In this document: in pieces, positions 7,145-13,519 of the stretch
Numbering within the stretch: the first letter of the stretch is position 1
Layout of the letters: every line of letters starts with the position of its first letter
Assembly (NCBI GenBank): GCA_035498405.1
Contig: DATKAE010000096.1
Location: 1 to 16,874 of the forward strand
Length of the DNA: 16,874 nucleotides
Direction of reading: 5' to 3'
Origin: DATBFU01 sp035498405
Lineage (GTDB): Bacteria > Acidobacteriota > Thermoanaerobaculia > UBA5066 > Gp7-AA6
Notes under the pieces: model-generated
The model's input: the letters and a program-made list of their open reading frames with translations, nothing else
What the model was told of the DNA's origin: nothing
Databases searched by the model: none
Translations under genes and position numbers: made by a program

Positions 7145-7448
7145 AGATCGTCGGAGGAGCCGTTGCCGGCTGGGGCTCGCGACGGCGTCGGCCCCGGCTG
7201 GCCGAGTACGAGCCGAGCACGAGAAAGGTAAGAGCGCCGAGTCCCGCGCCGATGGCCTGCGCCTTGAGCAGTCGATCCGTCGTGTACTTGATGACGTCAG
7301 GCAAGTTCACGAGCGCCTTGGCTTGCCCGTTCTGGGTGAGGAACCCCGCTTCGTTGTACCAACCGAGAGCGGGAGGGACGATCAGGGAGGCCGCCACGGC
7401 GCCGAGGATGGCGCCGAGCAGTACGAAGATGAGGACGGTCTTCGCCAC
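7143..7448 (-). CDS. Small two-helix membrane protein of unknown function
   Basis: This 101-residue protein reads from GTG 7448. Residues 3-24 form one transmembrane helix (KTVLIFVLLGAILGAVAASL) and about 64-80 form a second (AQAIGAGLGALTFLVLG), followed by a basic tail (SRGRRRRE) and a Pro/Ala-rich end. The loop carries PPALGWYNEAGFLTQNGQ and LPDVIKYTTDRLLKAQ. Both helices and the loop look conserved in character, so the gene is likely real, but I do not recognise a family. The TAG stop (7145-7143) includes the last two bases of the repeat element, so the native C-terminus may have been altered by its insertion. It is divergent from the cupin pseudogene with a 121-bp gap. Confidence 0.65.
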   Translation of the reverse strand: MAKTVLIFVLLGAILGAVAASLIVPPALGWYNEAGFLTQNGQAKALVNLPDVIKYTTDRLLKAQAIGAGLGALTFLVLGSYSASRGRRRREPQPATAPPTI

Positions 7449-7452
7449 GATG

Positions 7453-7458
7453 CCTCCT
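7453..7458 (-). promoter_or_regulatory. Ribosome binding site deciding GTG start at 7448
   Basis: On the minus strand AGGAGG lies 4 nt upstream of GTG 7448. The only Met codon further upstream in this frame (7523) would add an Arg-rich, non-hydrophobic leader in front of the first helix, so the GTG start is preferred. Confidence 0.6.
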
Positions 7459-7569
7459 CTCGACGTCTCGAAACCGATGCGACGACGGAATCCTAATCCG
7501 TTTCGCGCCCGGAAAGCATCCACCGAGGCGGGGATTTACGAGATCGTCGCCGGCCAGGAGGTCGCCGAG

Positions 7570-7931
7570 ATGACGCTTCACGACTGGCACGTCGCGGCGG
7601 CCGAGGCTCTCGCGCGCGTGCCCACGCCGGAGGGCAAACGCTTCGCCGAGGTCCTGTCCCACGGGAGCCTCGCCGTCGAAATCGACGCACCGCGGGGCGC
7701 CGACCCTCAAACGCCGCACACCCGCGACGAGGTTTAGGTGATCCTTCGGGGCCGGGGCGAGTTCGTGCTGGGCGGTGAAAGGCGCCCCTTCGCGCCCGGA
7801 GACGTCCTCTTCGCCCCGGCGGGAGCCGCTCACCGCTTCGAAGGCTTCTCCGACGACTTCGCCATCTGGGTCTTCTTTTACGGCCTCGAAGGGGGGAATG
7901 GCACACGGTTTCAGTCGGTTTTTTCTGCTGA
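7570..7931 (+). pseudogene. Cupin-domain protein gene with in-frame TAG and a frameshift
   Basis: A single-domain cupin of about 120 residues is readable from ATG 7570, which has AGGAGG at 7556-7561 with an 8-nt spacer. The reading is MTLHDWHVAAAEALARVP, GKRFAEVLSHGSLAVEI, DPQTPHTRDEV, then TAG at 7735-7737, then in the same frame VILRGRGEFVLGGERRPF, PGDVLFAPAGAAHRFEGF and DDFAIWVFFYGLEGG. The TAG sits where relatives have Tyr (DEVYVV), a single-base change from TAT or TAC. A second lesion follows: at the G6 run 7891-7896, one extra G would restore EGGE, the usual end I remember for this group, and lead to TGA 7929-7931. That stop overlaps the ATG of the next gene as TGATG. Either the gene is decayed or the assembly has two errors. 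Confidence 0.78.
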
Positions 7932-8845
7932 TGTCCCGAAAGCGCCGCCTCCCGCTCGCCGCCTCGGCCGCCCTCGTCCTGCTCGGCCTGGCCGGGGCAG
8001 CGGGCCCTCTCGCGGCCGACCAGACCGCGCGGCCCCTGCCCGACGCCCGGTCCTTCCTCGAGGCAGTGCGCGACAGCCTTCACAGCGATCAGACGCTCTT
8101 GTCCGAATACACCTTCCTCGAGAAACACGTTGAGACCAAGCTCGACTCCAAGGGCGACGTCAAGAGCACGAAGCTCGAGCTCTTCGAGGTCTATCCCTCC
8201 TCGAAACCCGGACGGATCTACCGGCGGCTCGTGATGTTGAACGGCAAGCCCGTCGATCCGAAGGAGCTCGCCGAAGCGGATCGCAAGCAGGACGAGAAAG
8301 CGGAGAAGCGGCGCCTGGAGCTCGAGAACGAATCGGCCGCGCAACAGCAGCGCCGTCTCGAAAAAGAGGACGAGGATCTGCGGCGGGAACGCGAGATCGT
8401 CGACGAGCTCTTCCGCATGGATGACATTGCGGTCGCCGGCCGCGAGACGCTCGACGGCCGCAGCACGATTCTGGTCACGTTCCGACCCCGGCCCGGTTAC
8501 CAACCGCAGACCAAGGGCGGCAAGATCCTCCAGAAGCTCGCCGGCCAGGCCTGGATCGACGAGGAGGAGCACCAGCTCGTGCGCATCGATGCCGAGCTGC
8601 TCGGGCCGCTCGGCGTGGGACCCGCCGGCGTCTTCCGCCTCCAGAAGGGGGCGCGCGCGTTCTTTCAGAGGCGGCGCGTCAACGATGAGATCTGGCTGCC
8701 CGCCGAGGCCCGTTTCGTCGGCGCCGCCAAGGTGCTGCTGTTCGCGCTCGGGCGACTGGATGCCCGCAGCCAATACAGCGACTACCGAAAGTTCAGCGTC
8801 TCGACCTCGACCGACGTCGGCGGAGTCGAAAAGACAAATCCCTGA
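7931..8845 (+). CDS. Exported protein of unknown function, charged central helix
   Basis: This 304-residue protein has a signal peptide at residues 1-29 (KRRLPLAASAALVLLGLAGAAG). After it come SFLEAVRDSLHSDQTLLSEYTFLEK (41-65), a highly charged helical stretch at 112-160 (ADRKQDEKAEKRRLELENES and onward), and a beta-rich C-terminal half (RSTILVTFRPRPGYQP, GQAWIDEEEHQLVRIDAELL, RRRVNDEIWLPAEARFVG). The C-terminal half resembles the LolA/LolB-like outer-membrane lipoprotein-sorting fold, in which a curved sheet carries WIDEEEHQLVR-like strands, but this is a fold impression only. I chose ATG 7931 over ATG 7898 because it begins the signal peptide directly and overlaps the restored cupin stop as TGATG. 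Similar exported proteins of unknown role are common in Acidobacteriota. Confidence 0.8.
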   Translation: MSRKRRLPLAASAALVLLGLAGAAGPLAADQTARPLPDARSFLEAVRDSLHSDQTLLSEYTFLEKHVETKLDSKGDVKSTKLELFEVYPSSKPGRIYRRLVMLNGKPVDPKELAEADRKQDEKAEKRRLELENESAAQQQRRLEKEDEDLRREREIVDELFRMDDIAVAGRETLDGRSTILVTFRPRPGYQPQTKGGKILQKLAGQAWIDEEEHQLVRIDAELLGPLGVGPAGVFRLQKGARAFFQRRRVNDEIWLPAEARFVGAAKVLLFALGRLDARSQYSDYRKFSVSTSTDVGGVEKTNP

Positions 8846-8890
8846 CCTTCGCGCGTCGCTTGCGGACCGGCCGCGCCGCGCCAAACACGC

Positions 8891-9721
8891 TCAGGCCGGG
8901 AACAAGCCCAGCCTCTCGGCCGGGTAATCGAACGTGACGCGGAACTGCCGCAGGAAGTTGTAGCCCAGAATCCCATCGAGCCGCGTTCCGACGACCTCGC
9001 TCAGGGGACCCAGAAACGGCCCGACGACGGCGCCGAGATTGTGGCTCCGGGTGGGTCCCACTTCGACGGTCGGCAGGGCTCCCCACAGACCGGCCACGTG
9101 GCCGCCCCCGCCGAGCATCCTCGCGGTACGGCCGTTTGCAATGCCCAAGTCGCGCCCGAGCTCCCGTGAGACGACTGTGGTAGACGCTCCCGTGTCCACC
9201 GCGAAGGTGAAGGGCCCCCCGCTGCCGATACGCGCAGACACCAGGACGAGCGGCTCCTTCTCGCCCGCCAGCCGGAACGGCACTTCTTCGGGAGCGGCCT
9301 CGCCTGCCGGCGCCTCGCCGCCTCGGAAGATCGTCAGTCGGCTGCGGACGTAGTCGATCGTCAGCCGGAAGTGCCGGAGGAAGCCGTAGCCCACGTCTCC
9401 CTCGATCGCGGCTCCGACCACCTGACCGATGCGGGAGAGCTCGTCGGTGATCGCCACCGGGACATCCCGGACCTCGGCCCCTCCCAGCGCAAGCGTCTCG
9501 GCCGTTCCGAGATCGACGTCCAGACGACCGCCGGCCCCGGTCGCGGTCTCGCGCGACGTCACCGACACGCTGGCCCGCGAGGCGAGCGCCGGCGAGAGCA
9601 GGCACGAGCCCGCTCCGGTGTCGAGAATGAAGGGCACGGGCCCAACGCCATTGACGCGGGCGGGCACGAGGATCAGGGGCTGGGGGCTTCCCGCCAGCCG
9701 AAAACCAACCTCGACGGGCAT
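8891..9721 (-). CDS. Double-domain retropepsin-like aspartyl protease
   Basis: This 276-residue protein consists of two homologous retropepsin-like domains in tandem. Domain 1 (about 1-135) has FILDTGAGSCLLS with Asp34 and GDVGYGFLRHFRLTIDY at 108-124. Domain 2 (about 147-276) has FAVDTGASTTVVS with Asp176 and DGILGYNFLRQFRVTFDY at 249-266. Each domain opens with the same FRLAG...P-L-L-V-ARI/V pattern, so an internal duplication is plain. Both catalytic D-T-G-A motifs are intact, so the chain could fold into one active site, as pepsin does, instead of dimerising. No signal peptide or membrane segment is seen, so it is probably cytoplasmic. ATG 9721 is preceded by AAAGGAG at 9 nt. The gene is divergent from a TetR regulator that may control it. 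Confidence 0.88.
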   Translation of the reverse strand: MPVEVGFRLAGSPQPLILVPARVNGVGPVPFILDTGAGSCLLSPALASRASVSVTSRETATGAGGRLDVDLGTAETLALGGAEVRDVPVAITDELSRIGQVVGAAIEGDVGYGFLRHFRLTIDYVRSRLTIFRGGEAPAGEAAPEEVPFRLAGEKEPLVLVSARIGSGGPFTFAVDTGASTTVVSRELGRDLGIANGRTARMLGGGGHVAGLWGALPTVEVGPTRSHNLGAVVGPFLGPLSEVVGTRLDGILGYNFLRQFRVTFDYPAERLGLFPA

Positions 9722-9749
9722 GACCGGGCTCCTTTCTGCATTTTGCGAA

Positions 9750-9789
9750 CTTGAATTCACATTCAAGCGATGTGAATATAGGTTCACAT
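9750..9789. promoter_or_regulatory. Overlapping dyads between protease and TetR genes (candidate operator)
   Basis: This AT-richer stretch holds three perfect dyads built from shared half-sites. CTTGAAT (9750-9756) pairs with ATTCAAG (9761-9767) across 4 nt. TTCACAT (9756-9762) pairs with ATGTGAA (9770-9776) across 7 nt. The same ATGTGAA pairs with TTCACAT (9783-9789) across 6 nt. The position between divergent start codons (9721 and 9815) and the dyad spacing fit binding by a TetR dimer, most simply the one encoded at 9815. The downstream half-site ends 12 nt before the TetR gene's AAGGAGGA, so bound repressor would block that promoter as well. Confidence 0.6.
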
Positions 9790-9814
9790 TTCAGGCAAGT
9801 CAAGGAGGAATTGC

Positions 9815-10462
9815 ATGGCCTCTCCCGCAAGCTCGCAGCCCCGGCCGGCCCGCCAGGAGCGCAGCCGGCGGACCCTCGAGCGGCTCCTCGACTCGGCGGA
9901 GGCGCTTCTCGCCGCGGGCGGCCTCGACACCGCGACGGTCCCGGCGATCGCGGCCCGCTCCGGCCTCTCCGTGGGAGTCGTGTACCGCCGATTCCCCGAC
10001 AAAGACGCCCTGATTCGAGCGGTCTACGAGCGCTTCTTCGCGCGCTCGCGGGAATCGAACCGCGCCGCCCTGGAGCCCTCCCGATGGGCCGGCGTGCCCA
10101 CCGCCCGGCTCCTCCGGTCGCTCGTCGAAGGGATGGTCGCCGGGTACCGGCTGCGGCGGGGACTCCTGGCGGCGCTGCTGCTCTACGCCGAGACGCACCC
10201 CGACAAGAGGTTCCGCCGACGCGCCGATCAATTGAACCGGGAGGCGTTGGACGGAATCGCCGCGCTCCTTCTGTCGCGGAAGAAGGATCTGCGCCACCCC
10301 GATCCGGCCGAAGCCGTCCGATTTTGCCTGCTCGTCGTCGGATCGGCCCTCCGAACGCTCGTGCTGCGGGGCGACTTTCCTCATTCCTTCGTCCGCGGGG
10401 AGCGGCTTGGCGAGGAACTCTCTCACCTCTGCCTCCGCTACCTCGGCATCGATCGATCGTAG
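9815..10462 (+). CDS. TetR family transcriptional regulator
   Basis: This is a 215-residue TetR/AcrR-type repressor. The N-terminal helix-turn-helix spans about 18-66: RRTLERLLDSAEALLAAGG, then VPAIAARSGLSVGVVYRRFPDKDALIRAVYERFF (split at 42-75), with the recognition helix in SVGVVYRRF. The rest is an all-helical ligand-binding and dimerisation domain (RLLRSLVEGMVAGYRLRRGLLAALLLYAE; GSALRTLVLRGDF). Family length is normal. ATG 9815 has AAGGAGGA at 9802-9809. It is divergent from the double retropepsin gene and overlapping dyads lie between them, so autorepression and control of the protease are likely but unproven. The ligand is unknown. The gene ends 71 bp before the racemase-family gene, which it may also influence. 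Confidence 0.93.
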   Translation: MASPASSQPRPARQERSRRTLERLLDSAEALLAAGGLDTATVPAIAARSGLSVGVVYRRFPDKDALIRAVYERFFARSRESNRAALEPSRWAGVPTARLLRSLVEGMVAGYRLRRGLLAALLLYAETHPDKRFRRRADQLNREALDGIAALLLSRKKDLRHPDPAEAVRFCLLVVGSALRTLVLRGDFPHSFVRGERLGEELSHLCLRYLGIDRS

Positions 10463-10533
10463 GCCGTTGCTCCCGCCCGGCTCGGCCGCCCTTCCGGCCG
10501 CCTTGCGGCAGAATGTTCCGCCCGGGAGGACTC

Positions 10534-11226
10534 ATGCCCCGACACATCGGCATCGTCGCCTGCAGCGCGGAAGGCGCTGCCCTCTGCTATCGAACCATCG
10601 CGATCGAAGGCTTCCGCCTCATGGGCGAGCACGACCATCCGGAGGTCACGTTGGATTCGATCCCGATGGCCCGCCACATGGCGTGCATCCGACGGGGCGA
10701 CTGGTCCGGCGTCGCGGACCTGATGGTGGAATCGGCGCGGCGGGTCGCGGCCGCCGGGGCGGACTTCGCCATCTGTCCCGACAACACCATCCACCAGGCT
10801 TTCGACCGGGTCCGGTCCGCTTCGCCCATCCCCTGGCTCCACATCGCCGAGGTCGTGGCCGAAGAGGCCCGCGACCGCGGCTTCCGATGCGTCGGCATCC
10901 TCGGCACGAAATATCTGATGGAAGGCCCGGTCTATCCGGAGGCGCTCGAAAAGCGAGGGATGCGATGGCGGATCCCGGCGGCCGCCGACCGCGAATGGAT
11001 CAATCAAACCATTTTTCGCGAGCTCGTCAACGCGGTCTTCACCGAGGAGGCGCGCGCGCGGTTCGACCGCGTCATGGAATCCCTCAAGGACGACGGGTGT
11101 GACGCGGCGGCGCTCGCCTGCACCGAGATTCCGCTGCTCGTCCGGCCCGAGACGGCTCCCCTGCCGACTCTCGACTCGACCCGGCTGCTCGCCCGGGCGG
11201 CCGTCCGCCGGGCCCTCGAGCCGTAG
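10534..11226 (+). CDS. Aspartate/glutamate racemase family protein
   Basis: This 230-residue cytoplasmic protein belongs to the PLP-independent Asp/Glu/hydantoin racemase superfamily. The two catalytic cysteines of the two-base mechanism are both present: Cys81 in FAICPDNTIH and Cys196 in ALACTEIPLL. VGILGTKYLMEGPVYPEAL (120-138) is the domain-2 nucleotide-binding-like loop typical of these enzymes. The start ATG 10534 has GGGAGGA immediately upstream. Aspartate racemase (EC 5.1.1.13) is the usual annotation, supplying D-Asp for peptidoglycan or signalling, but related members act on hydantoins or maleate, so substrate remains open. It heads a rightward run with bcp and two smaller genes. Confidence 0.9.
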   Translation: MPRHIGIVACSAEGAALCYRTIAIEGFRLMGEHDHPEVTLDSIPMARHMACIRRGDWSGVADLMVESARRVAAAGADFAICPDNTIHQAFDRVRSASPIPWLHIAEVVAEEARDRGFRCVGILGTKYLMEGPVYPEALEKRGMRWRIPAAADREWINQTIFRELVNAVFTEEARARFDRVMESLKDDGCDAAALACTEIPLLVRPETAPLPTLDSTRLLARAAVRRALEP

Positions 11227-11283
11227 GAGACGGGCGGCGCGCCAGCCGATAGAATTCGCCCTCGATCGAAAGGAGGGTGGTCC

Positions 11284-11748
11284 ATGAAATTGCTCGAGCT
11301 CGGCGACCGGGCGCCGGACTTCAAGACCGCCGATCAGGACGGAGAAAAGATCTCCCTGAAGGACCTCCGAGGCCGCAAGGTCGTCCTGTACTTCTATCCC
11401 AAGGACGACACGCCCGGATGCACCAAGGAGGCCTGCTCCTTTCGCGATGGCTTCTCGAAGTTCCGCAAGCGCAAGATCGAAGTCTTGGGCGTCTCGGCGG
11501 ACGACGAGAGGTCGCACAAGAAGTTCGCGGAGAAGTACGACCTGCCGTTTCGCCTGCTCGCCGACACGGACAAGAAGATCGTGCAGGACTACGGCGTCTG
11601 GGGCGAGAAGTCGCTCTACGGAAGAAAGTTCATGGGCATCAATCGCGTGACCTACCTCATCGACGAGAAGGGCAGGATCGCCGGCGTCTGGCCGAAGGTC
11701 AAGCCGGACGGGCATGCCGATGAGATCCTCGAGGCGATCGCCAAGTAG
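11284..11748 (+). CDS. bcp: Thioredoxin-dependent thiol peroxidase Bcp (atypical 2-Cys peroxiredoxin)
   Basis: This 154-residue peroxiredoxin of the Bcp/PrxQ group has normal length. The peroxidatic site is YPKDDTPGCTKEACSFRD at 39-56, with the peroxidatic Cys46 in the TPGC motif and the resolving Cys51 five residues on, the alpha2-type arrangement of PrxQ. FLYDPK-like structure elements (VVLYFYP), GVSADDERSHKKFAEKYDLPF (69-90) and RVTYLIDEKGRI complete the fold. The enzyme reduces hydrogen peroxide and organic hydroperoxides in the cytoplasm using thioredoxin. A strong ribosome binding site (AAAGGAGG) precedes the ATG. It lies 57 bp after the racemase gene and 29 bp before the next gene, so cotranscription is likely. 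Confidence 0.96.
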   Translation: MKLLELGDRAPDFKTADQDGEKISLKDLRGRKVVLYFYPKDDTPGCTKEACSFRDGFSKFRKRKIEVLGVSADDERSHKKFAEKYDLPFRLLADTDKKIVQDYGVWGEKSLYGRKFMGINRVTYLIDEKGRIAGVWPKVKPDGHADEILEAIAK

Positions 11749-11777
11749 GAAGGCTTCGACGCCCGGGGGCGCTTAGG

Positions 11778-12371
11778 ATGGCCAACGCCGCCCTGGGGCT
11801 CAAGGCGCACTCGGGCTGGGCGGCGCTCGTCGTCCTGGCGGGTCCACCCGGGTCTCCCACCGTGGCGGACCGGCGCCGCATCGGGCTGGCGGGGCCCGGA
11901 ATTCCGAAGCAGCCTTACCATGCGGCCGAGAACCTGCGCCTAGAGAAGGCCGAGGAGCTGATCCGTCACTGCGTTCGAGGATCGCGGCGGCTCGCGCGGC
12001 AGGCCTTCGGCGAGACGATCGCCGACGTGCGCCGGGAGGGGCACGTCGTGGTCGCCTGCGGACAGCTGCTGGCGTCGGGACGGCCCCTGCCGGGGCTCGC
12101 GGCCGTTCTCGCCTCTCATGCGCTGATCCACACGGCTGACGGCGAGCACTTCCGCGACGCGATCGCGCACGCCGCCGCCCACGAGAAGCTTCGCGTCACT
12201 TCCGTGCGCGAGAAGGAGATCTGGGCGCGCGCGTCCGCAGAGCTCGAGATTCCCGTCGCCGAGCTCGAACGCCGCATCAACGCCATGGGCAAGGCGATCG
12301 GTCCTCCTTGGGCAGCGGACCAGAAGCTCGCGGCGCTCGCCGCCTGGATCGCGCTCACCTCCGTCAAGTGA
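11778..12371 (+). CDS. Conserved protein of unknown function
   Basis: This is a 197-residue protein. An N-terminal part has LGLKAHSGWAALVVLAG and VADRRRIGLAGPGIPKQPYH, and a central helical part follows (LEKAEELIRHCVRGSRRLARQAF). A second alpha/beta region carries VVACGQLLASGRPLPGLAAVLASHALIHTADGEHFRDA and a helical end (ASAELEIPVAELERRINAMGKAIGPPW). The regular pattern of conserved-looking Gly, His and charged residues and the codon bias support a real protein. I recall this style of protein as an uncharacterised family in GC-rich bacteria, with no known function. No signal peptide or membrane segment is seen. It lies between bcp and a cupin gene on the same strand. Confidence 0.8.
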   Translation: MANAALGLKAHSGWAALVVLAGPPGSPTVADRRRIGLAGPGIPKQPYHAAENLRLEKAEELIRHCVRGSRRLARQAFGETIADVRREGHVVVACGQLLASGRPLPGLAAVLASHALIHTADGEHFRDAIAHAAAHEKLRVTSVREKEIWARASAELEIPVAELERRINAMGKAIGPPWAADQKLAALAAWIALTSVK

Positions 12372-12415
12372 CCGGCCGGAAACTCTGCAGGTCGCGCCCC
12401 GTACTCAAGAGCACC

Positions 12416-12805
12416 ATGAGCATCGCCGAGCTGAGCCTCAAGCGTTTCGAATCCCCCGACGAGGTTCGCGTCTTCGAGAAGGGCCGTTTCGAGTTGATCG
12501 AGCTCGGCCCGCTCGTGATCGGCCGCGCCACATACCAGCCTGGCTGGAAGTGGTCCGAGCACGTGGGTCCGACCGCCGGCACGCCGCTGTGCGAGGTCGA
12601 GCACGCGGGTCTCGTGATCTCCGGCGCCGTATCGGTTCGGATGCGCGACGGGAGCGAGCGGGAATTGACCGCCGGGACCGCCTTTTACGTCCCGCCCGGC
12701 CACGATAGCTGGGTCGTCGGCAATGACCCCTACGTGTCGCTCCATTTCATGGGCGCGGAGCAGTATGCCCACGGCGCCGTGAGAGCGGCCGCGGACAAGA
12801 CCTAG
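12416..12805 (+). CDS. Cupin-domain protein
   Basis: This is a 129-residue single-domain cupin. Cupin motif 1 is WSEHVGPTAGTPLCEVEHAGLVISG at 46-70, with His49 and His63 as likely metal ligands. Motif 2 is AGTAFYVPPGHDSWVVGND at 86-104, with His96 the next ligand. The SLHFMGAEQY end fits the family. Such proteins bind small molecules or metals; the function is unknown. I chose ATG 12416 because the open frame upstream (from 12308) is Arg-rich and overlaps the preceding gene. Its TAG stop overlaps the TAG stop of the opposite-strand FGE-like gene, sharing the palindrome CTAG at 12802-12805. Confidence 0.87.
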   Translation: MSIAELSLKRFESPDEVRVFEKGRFELIELGPLVIGRATYQPGWKWSEHVGPTAGTPLCEVEHAGLVISGAVSVRMRDGSERELTAGTAFYVPPGHDSWVVGNDPYVSLHFMGAEQYAHGAVRAAADKT

Positions 12806-13464
12806 AGCGTCACTTCGCCGGGCGGCGCGGCCCCGGCCGCCTCGCGCAGGACGCGGAACCCGTAATCGGAGTAGCGGTACTCCGGGGGCAGGCTGCTGCG
12901 CGACGAGGGCGAGGACCAGCGGATCTGATGCCGCCACGAGCCGCCGCGGCTGGCACGGCGGCGGGGAGACGCGGGCGCCTGCGCCCAGTTGTCGCACCAC
13001 TCGTGAACGATCGTTCCCATGTCGCAGAGTCCGAAACCGTTCGGCGTCCCGCGACCCGCCTCCCAGGGCCCCGCCAGAGCCCCCTCGGGAATCTCGCCCG
13101 GGGGGATCGCCTCGCCCCACGCCGTGCGGGGAGCGCCGAGACCCCCGCAGGCCGCGAACTCCCACTCCTCTTCCGAGGGCAGACGCCATCGGCCTTGCGC
13201 GATTTCGCAGAGCCATTCGCAGTAGCCGGACGCCTCCTGCCAGGTCACCCCGACCACCGGCTGGCCAGGCGCGCAGAAGTCCGGATCGCGCCACCAGGGC
13301 GGCTCCGGCACGCGGCCGGAGGCGAGGAAGGGCGCAAACTCGAGATTGGTGACCGGCGTGCGGCCGAGCCAGAACACGGCGAGCTCGTCGCCCGCCGGAA
13401 CGCGGACCATCTGCGGTGGATGGAAGCGGACGGACGGGTCCGCTCCCGGCGAGGCCGTGCTCAT
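12802..13464 (-). CDS. FGE/SUMF1-fold protein lacking catalytic cysteines
   Basis: This 220-residue protein has the formylglycine-generating enzyme (SUMF1/EgtB/PvdO) fold. It shows TPVTNLEFAPFL at 36-48, PVVGVTWQEASGYCEWLCE at about 69-87, GRWRLPSEEEWEFAACGG at 91-108, VHEWCDNW at 153-160 and RGGSWRHQIRWSS at 173-185. True FGEs have two active-site cysteines after the RGGSW motif; here that stretch is RHQIRWSSPSSRSS with none, so sulfatase activation is not expected. It more likely serves a structural, binding or EgtB-like oxygenase role, and many bacterial members of this fold have unknown function. No signal peptide is seen. It lies 55 bp behind msrB on the same strand. Confidence 0.85.
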   Translation of the reverse strand: MSTASPGADPSVRFHPPQMVRVPAGDELAVFWLGRTPVTNLEFAPFLASGRVPEPPWWRDPDFCAPGQPVVGVTWQEASGYCEWLCEIAQGRWRLPSEEEWEFAACGGLGAPRTAWGEAIPPGEIPEGALAGPWEAGRGTPNGFGLCDMGTIVHEWCDNWAQAPASPRRRASRGGSWRHQIRWSSPSSRSSLPPEYRYSDYGFRVLREAAGAAPPGEVTL

Positions 13465-13519
13465 CGACCTGCGATCCTAGTTCCGATCCCGGCCGGAGAT
13501 CCCCCGACGCCGCGGATGG

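Noticed and set aside
6901..7146. 81-residue + strand frame inside the repeat element
   Set aside because: No ribosome binding site, low-complexity sequence and it reads through the structured repeat; no transposase motif.
7735..7738. GTG 7738 as the start of a separate small cupin gene
   Set aside because: It begins in the middle of the cupin fold with no ribosome binding site; the broken-gene reading explains both halves.
7493..8884. 463-residue minus-strand frame opposite the cupin and exported protein genes
   Set aside because: Arg/Glu-rich shadow of the codon pattern on the other strand, with no motif.
8793..10553. 586-residue open frame on the minus strand
   Set aside because: Extreme Arg/Gly/Pro content and low complexity; it runs over the well-supported protease and TetR genes and shows no family motif, so it is a GC-driven shadow.
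9751..11226. 491-residue + strand frame reading through the TetR gene into the racemase gene
   Set aside because: Only the part from 10534 shows the racemase family; the preceding part is an out-of-frame reading of the TetR gene.
10438..11715. 425-residue open frame on the minus strand
   Set aside because: Covers the racemase and bcp genes, whose catalytic motifs and ribosome binding sites are clear; the frame itself lacks any domain pattern.
12116..13294. 392-residue minus-strand frame
   Set aside because: Overlaps two supported + strand genes and the FGE-like gene in another frame; Arg/Gly-rich low complexity.
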